Shown: positions 46,613-58,525, counted from the stretch's first letter. The stretch is 64,000 nt of DNA from Heliopora coerulea (GCA_030142905.1 JASJOG010000328.1:62001-126000); one strand, 5' to 3'. Translations and numbers: made by a program. The notes: a model not told the origin generated them from the letters alone.

Positions 46613-47440
46613 TAATATTAATATTAATATAGATAAAGATATAGATATGGATTTAGATATAGATATAGATATGGATATAGATATAGAATTAGATATTGAT
46701 ATTGACATAGATATAGATACAGATTTAAATATAGATTAAGATACACATACAGATAAAGATATAGATATAGATATAGATAAAGATATAGATATAGATATAG
46801 ATAAAGATATAGATATAGATGAAGATATAGATGAAGATATTGATATAGATAAAGATATAGATATATAGATATATAGATATATAGAAATAGATAAAGATAT
46901 AAAGATATAGATTTAGATAAAGATATAGATATAGATTTAGATTTAGATTAAGATATACATACAGATAAAAATATAGATATAGATAAAGATATCGATATAG
47001 ATAAAGATATCGATATAGATAAAGATATCGATATAGATAAAGATAAAGATATAGATATAGATAAAGATATAGATAAAGATAAAGATATAGATATTGATAT
47101 AGATATAGATACAGATTTAGATATAGATATACATAGACATATTGACATTGACATAGATATAGATATAGATTTAGGTATAGATTTAGATATAAATTAAGAT
47201 GTAGATATAGATAATGATAAAGATATAGATAAAGATAAAGATATAGATATTGATATAGATATAGATTTAGATATAGATATAGATTTAGATACAGATATAG
47301 ATTTAGATACAGATATAGATTTAGATATATGTATAGATATAGATGTAGATACAGATATAGATATTGATATTGACATAGATATAGATATAGATATAGACTT
47401 AGATATAGATTAAGATATAGATATAGATGTAGATATAGCA
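46613..47440. repeat. GATATA/GATAAA hexamer satellite, about 830 bases
   Basis: Tandem hexamers ATAGAT with variants (GATAAA, GATTTA, GATACA, ATCGAT). Higher-order order is visible, for example repeated AAAGATATCGATATAGAT at 46985-47040 and GATTTAGATACAGATATA at 47284-47330. The 272-codon Tyr/Leu ORF on the minus strand is a product of the repeat. Confidence 0.9.
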
Positions 47441-47833
47441 ATAAATCGTATAAAACTACAGTGTAGAGAACAAGATATATTAACCACTCATTTCCATTTT
47501 CGCACAAACATTTTCGCTTATATTTAAGCTCTTCAGATGCCATGTATCTGTCGAGTGGTTATGGTATTTATATACATTGATGGAGGTCTCGTTTTGCGTC
47601 ATGCTGTTTGTATGCTAATTAAGGTTACTTGTCGTTAACTATTAATGTGCTATTTACATGGTCTTCTTACGTTAACTAAGTATTTAAGGCTATGTGTTTT
47701 GCACTATTTGTAAATGTTACGTGTGAGATCGCCATTGGATGAGGAGATATCTAATGAGTATTCAGATCTGGTTCCAGAATAGTTATGATCTCTTGTTCTT
47801 TTGCTTCCTAAAAAGTCGGTCTGAATAATTGGA

Positions 47834-48316
47834 ATGATATATTGGTACAATTTTAAAAAGTCCGTTATTGCATTTTGCTTAGTGGTTGCTAACTTTCAAG
47901 TGTCTGTATTCTTCATGTTGTATCTGGTCTTTGTGAAGTGTTACTCATTTCCGCAAGTTTTTGGTTTGGCCAAAGTAGAAGCTGTTTCATTTTGTGCAAA
48001 TTATTACATATATGATGTTTCTGGATTTCCCATTGTTTGCCATCGGGCTCGTATTAAATGTCGCTTTAAGTTTCTTGGTTGTCGTTGGCTTACTTTTAAA
48101 TCTGTGTTGTTCAAAATTCATTTCATTCTTCGGGAATTTTTGAGGAGTTTTAAGTCTTGTTTGATTTTTCCAGTAACTTGTGGATTATTTGAATTATGCA
48201 TAATGACTAATGGGAGTGTTGCTTTGTGTTCCGTCCTCTTCTTTGTTGACCTCAGTTGCACTATTGTTAATGTACTTGCTTTTTCTATTCCCTTTGAAAC
48301 AAATTGCTTTGGATAA
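47834..48316 (+). CDS. Unrecognised 160-codon hydrophobic ORF
   Basis: A complete ORF from ATG to TAA, rich in Phe, Val, Leu, Cys and Ser, with several potential membrane-spanning stretches (for example VSVFFMLYLVFVKC). The local plus strand is T-rich, which favours hydrophobic codons and long ORFs by chance. I recognise no family, domain or splice partner. It may be spurious. Confidence 0.15.
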   Translation: MIYWYNFKKSVIAFCLVVANFQVSVFFMLYLVFVKCYSFPQVFGLAKVEAVSFCANYYIYDVSGFPIVCHRARIKCRFKFLGCRWLTFKSVLFKIHFILREFLRSFKSCLIFPVTCGLFELCIMTNGSVALCSVLFFVDLSCTIVNVLAFSIPFETNCFG

Positions 48317-50820
48317 TTTTATTTTCTTAAAAAGCTCTCAAGAGAGCGCTCAATATGTATATATATATCGAAATATAATTAATCAGTTAATTAATTAATT
48401 AATACACCAAAGCATAGCCCTCTTCTAATTTTCTTAATTTAGTAATGTTTTTGTCACATTCTATTTAACTTCACTAGTTTTATGATCACTCACCACTTTC
48501 TTTTTATAGGTGGGATCGTTTTTGTGTCACATTAGCTGATGAAAATTAATGAAGAAGTCCTTTTAAGATGCTCTTATTGGTTAAAGACTAATGAAACGTC
48601 GTTTCAAGCTCTACTGTCTTTCCAAGCTCAGCATTTTCGGTTTGCTGAAAGTTTAAAAGTGATTATGTATCCATGTTTTAAAAAGATTTTTACTCTAGAA
48701 CCATTCTTTTTACGGCCGGATAAGGAGAACTAGGAGTGAATTTTATCTCCACTTTCATTTTTCTCCATAATATATAGATAATATATTCATTAAAATAATT
48801 AAGTTAGTCGAATACGGGTAACACTCCATATTGGTGTACTTAATCGTTCCACGACATAAAAGGATAAGCTTCCGTACATTTTGAAAGTTAATTTACAAAT
48901 AGACAAGCCAATGAACATCAGCAAAGTCCTTTTCAAACGCAATTACCTGGGCAACAGTAATTGGAAGTTTAAAAGAAATTTGGTTCGTCTGTGTCCAGGT
49001 AGTTACTTTTGACAGGCTCTTTTGCCCTATTTCCCTTTCAGAAAATCCTACTGACTTCTTTGTTATTTTAAGTTTGACTGTGGTTACCCCACATAATTTT
49101 ATGCACCAACTTTTTGCTAGCAAAATGTTTGACTTCGCGTTTTGAAAGTATGTTATGATACACGCATTTCATTAACTTGGTGGTCTACAATTTATGTCAT
49201 TATGAACTAAATGGAATTTATCAAACTTCAACGTAGTCTATTGTGAAAATAGCTGCTAAATTATAGGTAGACGATCGTATCACGAAAGTTGTAATGTTTG
49301 TTTGAGTTTTGTCTGGTTTTAGACATATGAAATTGTTATCTTATTTTTGTAACCAGCACCACGATTAGTCCTCTCGAAAATGTCATGAATAATAGTTGCC
49401 GATCTAGCTTAAAAGGTTTTTGTTTATGTTATCGAATGTAAGGTCAAAGTACAAGTTGGTATTGTTAAACCCTTGCTCTGGTTTGTATTAATCCAGCCTG
49501 TATTGATTGGATACTTTGCTGAATTCTAGATATGATGTAATTCCTGTTTAGATCAGATTTGAGCTCGAAATACGATTTGAAACTGTGAAATAACATAACT
49601 GAGATAAGAACTAGCACATTCTGATTTTACTATTATAATTTTACAAAGAACTATATACATTTAGTATCGAAAAATTTTTTTCAAACAATCTTGTTAATCA
49701 TGTTACATTCCAAACAACGCCTTCACCTGGCAGAGCAAAAAACTGGGTCAGAATGTATCTGATTGGTTAACTTCTATGGTCAGTTACTGTCAACCAAAAT
49801 TGCCCACCAAAGCGTAAAAAGAGATGCTCCTTTCCCAACAGTGGAGAGCAGAAGAGAGAGCAGGAAAAAGAGAGCCAACGAAGAGGAGCCAAAGAGAGCA
49901 GACGGGCAGAGAAAACGGGCTAGTCACCAAGAAGAGAACTTAGAATCAGAAGAACTTTTTGCTATAGCTGAACATTCGTAAACCTTAGTTTCCGTATTTT
50001 GTTTTGATGATACCAATAAAGATCCCGCACCTTGCCTAAAGTATGACTCTACCGAGCTAATAATAACTACTCTAATTCAACGCGTAATTTCCAGATCTGT
50101 TTTCGCTATGATATAAAATGTTATATGTTATAAAAGCTAAAGTTGCTCATTAGCTATAAACAACTCAATATTGGTTAGTGGTTCAACAATAATATCCAAC
50201 CTGGAAAATCAGTTTCGTTGCCAATGATAGTTTTGCTCGTCCAAATTGACTGTTACATTCCCTAACTGTGAAGGAAACAGATACTTGCTGTGTCAGATGG
50301 CATGTTCAGGAGTGTCTACTGCCTCCTGCCTATTAAACGTCAGGGACAGCGGAAGCATTTTACCATTTTACGCCAAGGGAAGTTTGTCTGGCAAGTGTGA
50401 CCCTTGTTACCTAAAGGGAAAGCCCGTGGTAAGATGGGCTGGAGTGAGAGTGCATAGTGCTCACTCTTAATGCACTAGGAGTTTTTGTGGAGCGAGAGAT
50501 TATGTTTAAGTTTTGACCATGGGTTACTGTACGCTTCCATGTCGTTGAGTTTGCTTTATTGCTATTATTTTCCTGAACGAACGTTTTGTTTAGTCTATTA
50601 TGACGTCACACAGGTTGCAGATTATTTTTCGGCTATGGGGAAATTATTGGTACGACCAAGTGTGCGCTAGTCGCATCTGTTTCACCGCCCTTGGAATATT
50701 TTGGTGCGCGTACCGCCTTCCCACTAGCTGACTACAGTGGCCCGCAACGGCAGCTGCAAATATGTGTATGTCGTACAAAAATATGTTAGTAACAGTTGCT
50801 GCAAATATGTGTGTGTCAGA
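48317..50820. other. Intron of the Ig receptor gene: nothing firmly recognised
   Basis: Includes a short ORF at 49763-49981 with a Glu/Arg/Lys-rich stretch (ESRRESRKKRANEEEPKR) and one at 50246-50470 with several Cys (FPNCEGNRYLLCQMACSG). Neither has splice support or a known family. Confidence 0.3.
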
Positions 50821-51545
50821 ACCAGTGAACTCAATTTCCATATCTGGAATGCTAACTAGCCAATGAAAAGTGAAGCCAAGATAGCCGCCCTCGGAGGGTA
50901 ATTTTGTACGTCAGTTTCATTCCCCTACGCGGGTTTGTACGGCAGTTTTAGTCTCCCACGCGACTTACTTTTTCTGAAAATTTTTCTTACTGAAAATACA
51001 CACGAAGCTTGTCTTCAAAAGATAGAAAAGAGTTTAAAAATTTCAAATATATTTCGACAAAGTCAAATAGAGTTGCAGGTTATATATTTTCACGAAAATA
51101 AAGTACCAAATTGACGAGAAACCTGATAAAACGATCTGGAAAAGTGACTTCAGGAAACTGCTAAATGCACGTCCACTTTTTACCGTTAATTGTGAAGTTT
51201 TGTTTCACAATTTTTGCCTTTAGTTTACCACCTTTACACGATTTAGCACAGTTCTTAAGCCACATGTTAGTAATGAATACTTTTAAATGCTTGTTTATTT
51301 AAAATTGGTCCAGTAACGTTTTGTCTGAGGATTGTTTTCATGGTTGTGAATGCTTTCGAAGCCGAACCAAACTAAAACTAAAGATTAAAGTCGTGTAAAC
51401 GACAGGAACTGACGTACGAGACCGCGAAGAGGACTGATACTGACGTACAAAATTTCCCTACATAGGCGGCCATCTTGGCTTCATGTTTTGCCCGAGCAAA
51501 TGACTGGGAGTTAACATTCTAGATATGGGGATTGAGTTCACTGGT
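50821..51545. mobile_element. Long-TIR element (foldback type), about 725 bases
   Basis: The left ACCAGTGAACTCAATTTCCA and right ATTGAGTTCACTGGT are inverse. A second mirrored block follows inside: GAAGCCAAGATAGCCGCC (50872) against GGCGGCCATCTTGGCTTC (51464), with TTTTGTACGTCAGT against ACTGACGTACAAAATTT. The total arm length is about 105-120 bases with moderate divergence. No protein is recognised and no target duplication is clear. Confidence 0.6.
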
Positions 51546-52641
51546 CAGAACTGACTGCTAGCGGAATGCGAATATCCTCGTGTAAAATCCTTTCCGTTGA
51601 TGATATTCTTTACGCAAATTTCTTAAATTCAGTTCTGCTTAAATCTCACGAAGTAACTTCAATTAAGAATAATTCATCAGCCATATTCAAGGACGTAAAT
51701 CTTGGGGGGGATCGGGGGACATATCCCCCCACTTTTTGGACAGAGGGAGATACATATATAATTATCCCTCTCACTTTTTGCAAAGTTCATGACAACTGAA
51801 GCCTAATTCCTGTTCCCTCGGTGCTTAAGGTTCTATGTTTACCTTTACGATTTTCCGATATAACCTTTTTCAGCCCCAATTCTTACCAAGGTATTGTTGG
51901 TTCGAATACATGACAAATCATGAAAATTTGCCTAGTTATTTTACAGCCCGATCGTTCTTCTTTGGACGCCATTTTGTAAACAATCAGAAATACTTTGTTT
52001 AGTCATACTATAACGTCTTTATTGCTGTTTGGAGGAAATGCATGGCTTCGTTTCGATTGAAAAATAAGGTATGAATGTTGTTCCAAAGAAACAATCTCAG
52101 AATGCCGGAAAAGGCATTTCATAAACATTAGATTATAGCTTGAAGAGCGTCTATCTATATCCAATAAACGACAGAGGTTAGAATTCCAATGCAAACACCA
52201 AGAACTAATTAATATTATCTATTACTATTAATATAAATAATTGTTGATAAATATTATTAACTAATTATAAGTATTCATGATTGTATTGATATTTTTATTG
52301 TTATAATTAACTGTTCACAGCACAATACGAAGTTCCACTTTGGCAAACGTTTTGTGTTGCTCCAGCTTACACTCAATTGAAACATTTTGGAACGCGTCCT
52401 GAAGCTCTGCTATAGCCAAATTTTGGCGCCGTCCTATCCTCCGTTCCAATTTGGCATTTTCCAATTTCCATGATTCAATTTAAGCAATGCAAACATTCTT
52501 GGTTTTCACAAAGGCAAACGAATAAGTCATGAGTAATCTTTAATTTGGTTATTTAACAAAGTTCTTCGATAAACTCTTTACTGTTCCACAATTTATTGTA
52601 TAGCCTATGTATGGCAAAATGCAAATACTTCTTTCCCTTAC

Positions 52642-53055
52642 CTGTTACTGTCTCATTACAAATACTAACGTTTAACAAAACCACGTTAAGGTACTCCTTT
52701 ATACTCCCCCAAACGCTAGCAGCAAATCTTTGCCCATCATCGTAAAACTTTACATTCTTCAGCAATATAACGATATGACCAGCGGACTTGTCACCCAGCC
52801 ACTCTGAGCGGTTCACATATTCAGGAGCATAACGTCCCAGGGCTTTGTTCTCCCATACGTTGCTTTGATTGTGCTTTAATATCGGGGGGAAAATCTTTAC
52901 TCCGTTCCATAGCCCCCAGGTGACGTATCTTATGTTTTCCCCCGAAGAGTTCAGGTTAAAGGTCCAGGAAAATATGACGTCATGTCCAATACAGCCACGA
53001 AGGGATTCATGGGAATACACAGTTTCACAAATGGCAGTCTGAGGGACGATGGAAG
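52642..53055 (-). CDS. Ig receptor gene, V-like immunoglobulin domain exon
   Basis: The minus-strand exon lies between TTTATCTCTCCTAG (acceptor) and CAG|GTAAGG (donor at 52641-52636). It is 414 bases and phase 1-1, the classic Ig-domain exon. It reads (x)S-IVPQTAICETVYSHESLRGC, then GHDVIFSWTFNLNSS, VTWGLWNG, a region with NQSN and NRSE, and VILLKNVKFYDDGQRFAASV ending LLNVSICNETVT. The B strand (VIFSW) and F strand (D.GQRFAAS) carry no cysteine at the canonical positions, while three cysteines lie elsewhere. Five N-glycosylation sequons (NSS, NQS, NRS, NVS, NET) indicate an extracellular domain. It joins in phase to 40493-40899. Upstream signal-peptide exon not found. Confidence 0.7.
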
Positions 53056-53383
53056 CTAGGAGAGATAAATTTTAAACTCTTATGAGATGATGTCTGTCCA
53101 GACTAGCGTACCAAGACCATTTTGAGTGTTGACGTGTCGCACAACGTATACGTTAACTGATAAACCTAATATCTTTTGACAACAAAAATTGGAACTTTCC
53201 ATTCCATTTTACTGATGAGTCTGAGGCTTTGCGGAATATTATCTGTTTTATTGACTAATTTACCAAAAAGTAAGTTGTCACATTATCACAACCGATGCAT
53301 CGTACACTCGTCAATCTGGAACGTTCAGTTATTGACACGAAAAGGACTTTGGCTCAACATGTTTGAAAGCAAAACTTAACAGT

Positions 53384-53700
53384 TTATAAATAAACAAACA
53401 AGCAAGTAAGCAAACAAGCAAGCAAGCAAGCAAACAAACAAACAAACAAACAAACAAGCAAGCAAGCATACATACATACGTACATACATACATACAAACA
53501 TACATAAATACATACAAATAAACTAAAAAACTAACAAACGAACAAACAAATCAATAAATAAATAAATAAATAAATAATTCAAAAACAAACAAATAAGCAA
53601 ACAAATAAATAAATAGATGAATGAATGAATGGATGAATGAATGGATGAATGAATGGATGAATGAATGAATGAACAAATGAATAAATAAATAAATAAATAA
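53384..53700. repeat. Tetranucleotide repeat mosaic
   Basis: Successive blocks of AACA/AAGC, CATA, AATA and GAATGAATGGAT units. ORFs across it are low-complexity artefacts. Confidence 0.9.
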
Positions 53701-53768
53701 CGAGATTGTCTACTTTCTCTTTGATTATGTACCGTACAAGCCTGACTGCGCATCTCCCATTGTTCATT

Positions 53769-54145
53769 AGGGACCTCAAGATCTGCGACGTCAACTTGAA
53801 AAACGACGTTATTTAAAATTTCAGCATTTAAAGAAACCACGGTTTATTGACCACCGTGCTTGATACTTGCGGCTTGTTTTATAACTCCGAAAACTCTCCA
53901 ATTTTTCTAAAACGACTGCAGTCTCAGGTTAAATTCAATCTGAAGTAACAACTTTTTTTCGTAAGCTGATGCTTTTCTTAAGACATAAAAATGATTTTTG
54001 TGATGTTGTATGTACAACGACGACGGTGTAGAGAGTGGTCTGGACAATACATGTTATTCATTTTATTCTCTTAGTCTTACATGAAGAGTTTTTCTGTTTA
54101 AATGACGTCGTCATTGAAGTTGATGTCGTAGATCTTCAGTTTCTT
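53769..54145. mobile_element. Harbinger MITE related to the 10020-13731 element
   Basis: The left end AGGGACCTCAAGATCTGCGA (after ATT at 53766-53768) matches the Harbinger terminus in Roco intron 2 closely. The right end GTCGTAGATCTTCAGTTTCTT is a degraded inverse. ACGACGTTA and ACGACGTCA subterminal sequences are mirrored. About 377 bases with no coding capacity, so it could have been moved by the transposase encoded at 12154-13584. Confidence 0.55.
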
Positions 54146-54520
54146 TTTTTTTTTTCGTATTCGCCAAGAAAGCTTTTCCGCGTGTTATGAGGGGCATTAA
54201 TATTTATTTTGAGAAACCATTACCCTAATTTTAATTACTTTCCGAGCCCTAGCGATAACGTTGCATTTTAGAAATAAAATTTAATTTTATTCTTTTATTT
54301 AGTTATCCGACGCAATTCGGAAGTCAACGTTCAACATGAGTCGAATCTCTACTGAATATAATGCAGGTCATGCAAGGTACTTTCAGTTGAGTAGTGGATG
54401 TAGCAAGTCGCTGTGCAAATCTATGTTCTCGGTCGGGGTTGCTCGGATAAAATACTGAATTTACAGGGCAGCTAGAGATGTACCAAACAGCACTGGTTGG
54501 TGTCAAAAATAACTTATGCT

Positions 54521-55849
54521 TTACGGTGACCTAACCAATCTTATCTTTCCAGGGGAGGGCAAAAATTTATTCATGTCCGGCTGAAGATTGGACCATCTTG
54601 TACACCCATGATTAATATTTGAATCCATGTTTTACTTCCCTTTCTTTCGGGCAGTAATATTTTGACCGTGTTTACATAAACAGGCTAAGGTAGGTAACTC
54701 ATATTAGGCCCGAGAATCGTTTCATCTTTCAACGAGATCGTGCTGGTTCAGAAACAGGAGTGTAATTTCACCTTACAGGCCCCGTCTTACTTACATCGGC
54801 ACCACATGTCCAGTATAGTAGACAGGGGCGGCGGAACAACATTTATTTTGGGGGAGCTAATTTTCAGCTAAGCCAAAGAAAAATTTTAATTGAGTTTGGA
54901 GTATTAGCTATGAAACATTTCTTAATGCGCATCCGAACATAAAAATAGTGCCCGGTTGTTTCGTATACATAAAGTCTAAATGGATTTTTCTTTGCATTCA
55001 GACAAATATTAACAAGATATATTAGCATAAGCCAAATGAAAACATTTATTCAAATGTAAGACCACTTTCACTTTCTACAGTTAATACTTCGTTTTGCTTG
55101 TATTCAGAATTTTGGTTTTCTTAACCCCTTTGCCGCTTCCGTGGAAGAGATGAAAAGAACTTAAACAGTTTTGACTGCTCCATTGATCACTATTTACTTT
55201 TATTAAAATTATTTTAATATTCATGCAGTTTTTTGACTTTTTTCTCGCACCACGTGGATTTGTTTAGAAGGATTATGGCTTGCTTTGGATCGGTAACGAA
55301 ATTTATTGTTATCCTTAGATCTCTGTGTTTCAGTTTTACATGAAGTATTCACTCCAAATAAACAAATGCAATTTATGCAAGATGGCGGTCGGAAATTTCG
55401 AGATGTGAGTCAATCTTAACCATCTTAACTCATGAACTTTTTAACAATGCTTCAGATTTAAAGGTAAAGATACGTAAAAAGAATCAATTTAAATACACTT
55501 TTTGCTAACTCAAATCTTCAATGAATCACAATGTCTGTTATATTGTCTATTTCGTAATTTTATATTTTTCCAGTAAATATTTTTGGGGGCTTAGCCCCCC
55601 CACTCTTACTTTTGTGGGGCTAAAGCCCCCCTAGCCCCCGCTGTTCCGCCGCCACTGATAGTAGAGACCACAGTTGGTAGCCATGTCGATGAAATATTTG
55701 ACTTCCTTGCCAACATTTTCCCGTTTACATCTTCATGCTTCCTTCTGACTATTTTTTTCTTCATTACTTCTTTCCTCGACGTTCTCCTTTTCACCCCGTT
55801 CCTTATCGTCTGTCTGTGGGGGTAATTTATCCCCCCGGCTACGCCATTG
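54521..55849. mobile_element. Older hAT-like MITE, interrupted by a younger one
   Basis: The interior matches the 39251-39760 MITE on both sides of the younger insert (for example AACAGGCTAAGGTAGGTAAC, and GTAGAGACCACAGTTGGTAG after it). The right end reads CCCCGGCTACGCCATTG. The left end is degraded and no clear target duplication remains. Confidence 0.4.
54823..55657. mobile_element. hAT MITE with perfect 8-bp target duplication
   Basis: The left end CAGGGGCGGCGGAACA and right end TGTTCCGCCGCCACTG are inverse with one mismatch. The octamer ATAGTAGA occurs at 54815-54822 and 55658-55665. Near the right end, GGGGCTTAGCCCCCC and GGGGGGCTTTAGCCCC form hairpins. No ORF. Confidence 0.85.
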
Positions 55850-56114
55850 AGTCCTTACTTTATTAGTAATTCTTTTAAATTTTAGTGTTTCAACTGACGT
55901 GGTTTGATGTGCACGATAAATATCAACAAATTTTGCATAGCAATTAAAACAAATTACGCAAATTGTTGTTGATGCAATATAAAGATTCTAATAAGTATTA
56001 CGTTAATTTCACCTTGTGCTTGTATGTCACACAACCCGACAGTTTTCATTGTTTACTTTCAAGATCATTATTCGTAATCTCATTACAGCTTTAAGTGTAA
56101 GTATTTATCTTCAG

Positions 56115-56280
56115 GATAAAAACCCACAAACGACAGCTGCAGTTGCAGCGATCAATGTAACCAGTCTTACCTCCGAGCTGGAAGCCCAAGAATTTTATTC
56201 TGGTAGAAGCACCACTGAATTGACGGTGTTAAAACAATCGAGAAGGAAGCACTTTGTTCGTGTACCAACATTATTAAAAA
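56115..56280 (+). CDS. Putative exon of an unrecognised plus-strand gene
   Basis: An open segment lies between TTTATCTTCAG (ending 56114) and GTAAGATC (56281). It enters in phase 0 and leaves in phase 1. It encodes DKNPQTTAAVAAINVTSL, then SELEAQEFYSGRSTTELTVL and KQSRRKHFVRVPTLLK, a polar, basic, protein-like composition. The next candidate exon (59590) enters in phase 1, and the joined codon is Ser. No domain is recognised; it may be a cytoplasmic tail. Upstream exons were not found. Confidence 0.35.
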
Positions 56281-57390
56281 GTAAGATCATTCGCAGATTA
56301 TAAGGTTAAATCGCAGGTATCACCAGTTGGAACTCTATGCTGACCGGAGATTAAGAAAGACTGTCTAAAACTAAACTTAAATCTGAATCTTGCATTTTGG
56401 AGACAAATTTACTTTGTGCTTATTTAACACCTGCTTTGTTTCTAATGAGTACTTTAGCAAATCAAAACAGTTTTGTATTCGGTTTCCGCTTTCACCTCGG
56501 TTTCCTTAAGCAATGTTGATCAGGAAATTCACCAGATGTTCTCTGGGATATTCGTTTGTCTTGCCAAAATAAATGGTTTGAACCAAGGAGGATCAGGTAT
56601 TTGTTGAAGTTAATTGTTTAGGTCCGCGGTCTAGTCTTGAGAAACATTATACTACGGGTGGTGGTAGACGTTAAAGACATCGCCGGTGATCATCTTTATA
56701 CTATTTCTTAACGTTACACGAAATAAGACGGCCAACTTCGACGAACACCTCATTCTTGTTGTCTCGTGACAGTCATTTATTCGTAAGTGTCGCTTTAAAG
56801 GAATGGTATGCGTCGAACTGGTTCTTGCCTTCATAAGGAACTTTGCATTTTCTTGCTCAAAAACAAAACCTATCTTCAGGTTTTAAACGGATAGTTAGAT
56901 TTTTAAGCTGTTACCGTCTGTTATTTCCAAAGATTTCCGAGAAATTTTGAGAACCAAGTGATACAAGCTCGAAAACATAATTAAGTCTGTTATCGTTAAA
57001 GATTGCTTAAATACACAATATATTTGACTAAAATTGAATCTGGAGGTAGATTGTTGGCTTACATCAGCTCACGCAGATTTTAGTCGTCTAAAACTTGAAG
57101 AATTGAAGTGTGGATTTCCTTAGGAAGAGGTCTGATTAGTATACTCTCGCGACTGCAAATGACAGGTTTTCCTGCTAGAAAATGAATAATGGCGGCAAAC
57201 ACTGTAAAAATTTGATTGCCTAGCGTTGACTGTCGCAATGAATTGTTATTGTTTTATCACTCATATGACAATAAGAATAGGATCCTGTCCTGTCGCTACC
57301 GTAATTAGGATGCAAGCTGGAATCCACACTGTTCCAACATTTGTAATCTTGTTCACTAAAGATTTACCGGGCGAAAATCTTAGACGTAAA

Positions 57391-58525
57391 ATGAAGATGA
57401 GAGCCCAGCTCAAAATTCGGAGATGTAATAGTAAGTTTAATAGAAGTTCACTGACGTTTCGTTGCCGACGCGCAACATTTTCAAAGTAATTACAGATGGA
57501 AATATTAGGATATCTATAATTACAAAAGGTATCACATGTGGTCTTATTTACTCATTTATTTACTTATTTACTCATTTATTTCAAACGTGGTCTTATTTAC
57601 TCATTGCTCAACCGATATTTTAGAATATGCTCATCCTATCATATATTTCATTCTGAGGTCCTTAAACTTAAAGAATTTTTGGTTAACAATGCTTACCCCG
57701 TCGATCTTTTTGACAGCTGCCTAAGTATTTTTCTCGACAAGATCTTTTCTCCTCCCATTAACAATATCACTGTCCCTAAACGTGTTGTCTATTTCTGTCT
57801 CCCTTTTACCGGTGCTCATTCTTTACAAATCCGAACCAAGCTCATCGAACTTGTTTCTTCCTGCTTCCCTCAAATAGACCTTCGTGTCGTATTAAAACCT
57901 GGTAAACGTCTTTCTACCTTCTTCCAGTTCAAAGACCCTATTCCCAAGTTTCTGAAATCGCATGTAGTTTATTAATTTAAGTGTCAATGCTGCGCAGCGT
58001 TGTATATTGGGTAAACACGCCGTCACCTACACACGCGTATTTCAGAACACATGGGAATTTCGCCTTTGACTGGCAAGAAAGTTTCACATCCTTCACGTTC
58101 TAGCATTCTTACACATTCAAACCAAACTAGCTACTCCATCTCCTTTCATGACTTCTCTATTCTTTCCTCTTGCAATTCACCCCTTGAATTACTTATCAGA
58201 GAAAGTCTCCTCGTCAATAAACATAAACCTTCTCTTAATGAAAACATCACTTCCGTTCCGCTTGCCTTATTTTAATTCTCTCCTTCCTCTACTTGTCTCG
58301 TCTCATCTTTCACCTCCCTTATTCTCATTGGCTTTAATCCTAATGTGATACCTTTTGTAATTATAGATATCTTAATATTTCCATCTGTAACTACTTTGAA
58401 AATGTTGCGCGTCGGCAACGATACGTCAGTGAACTTCTCTTAAACTTTATTCGTGTGTTTCTGTCTATTCCTGAATGTGATGACATTACATCTCCGAATT
58501 TTGAGCTGGGCTCTCATCTTCATTT
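57391..58525. mobile_element. Penelope-like element fragment with inverted flanks
   Basis: The arm at 57391-57535 (AATGAAGATGAGAGCCCAGC ... TTACAAAAGGTATCAC) is mirrored by 58345-58525 (GTGATACCTTTTGTAATTAT ... GCTGGGCTCTCATCTTCATT). The right arm carries an extra internal segment of about 35 bases. The enclosed sequence is the 3' coding part of the element. The same flanking family recurs at 63875-63950. Confidence 0.7.
57600..58275 (+). pseudogene. Penelope-like C-terminal ORF with GIY-YIG endonuclease, broken
   Basis: The frame reads FHSEVLKLKEFLVNNAYP, FSPPINNITVPKRVVYFCLP, RTKLIELVSSCFPQIDLRVV and DPIPKFLKSHVVY, then a TAA. It resumes as CQCCAALYIG, another stop, then TRRHLHTRISEHMGISPLTG and FHDFSILSSCNSPLELLI. 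The C..C..LYIG...RRHL.TR..EHMG block is the GIY-YIG nuclease of Penelope elements and is better preserved than in the copy at 31995. Only the palm-distal part of the reverse transcriptase remains. Stops (near 57973 and 58010) and truncation make it inactive. Confidence 0.7.

Noticed and set aside
46725..47543. 272-codon minus-strand ORF of Tyr/Leu/Asn repeats
   Set aside because: Entirely a translation of the GATATA satellite; every frame of such a hexamer array is open.
48893..49123. Candidate additional Ig exon between the two receptor exons
   Set aside because: The 76-residue minus-strand ORF has no Ig strand pattern, no suitable phase 1 splice sites seen, and looks like repeat-derived sequence.
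53329..53840. Cys/Leu/Val and Ile/His/Ser-rich ORFs
   Set aside because: Read-through of tetranucleotide repeats.
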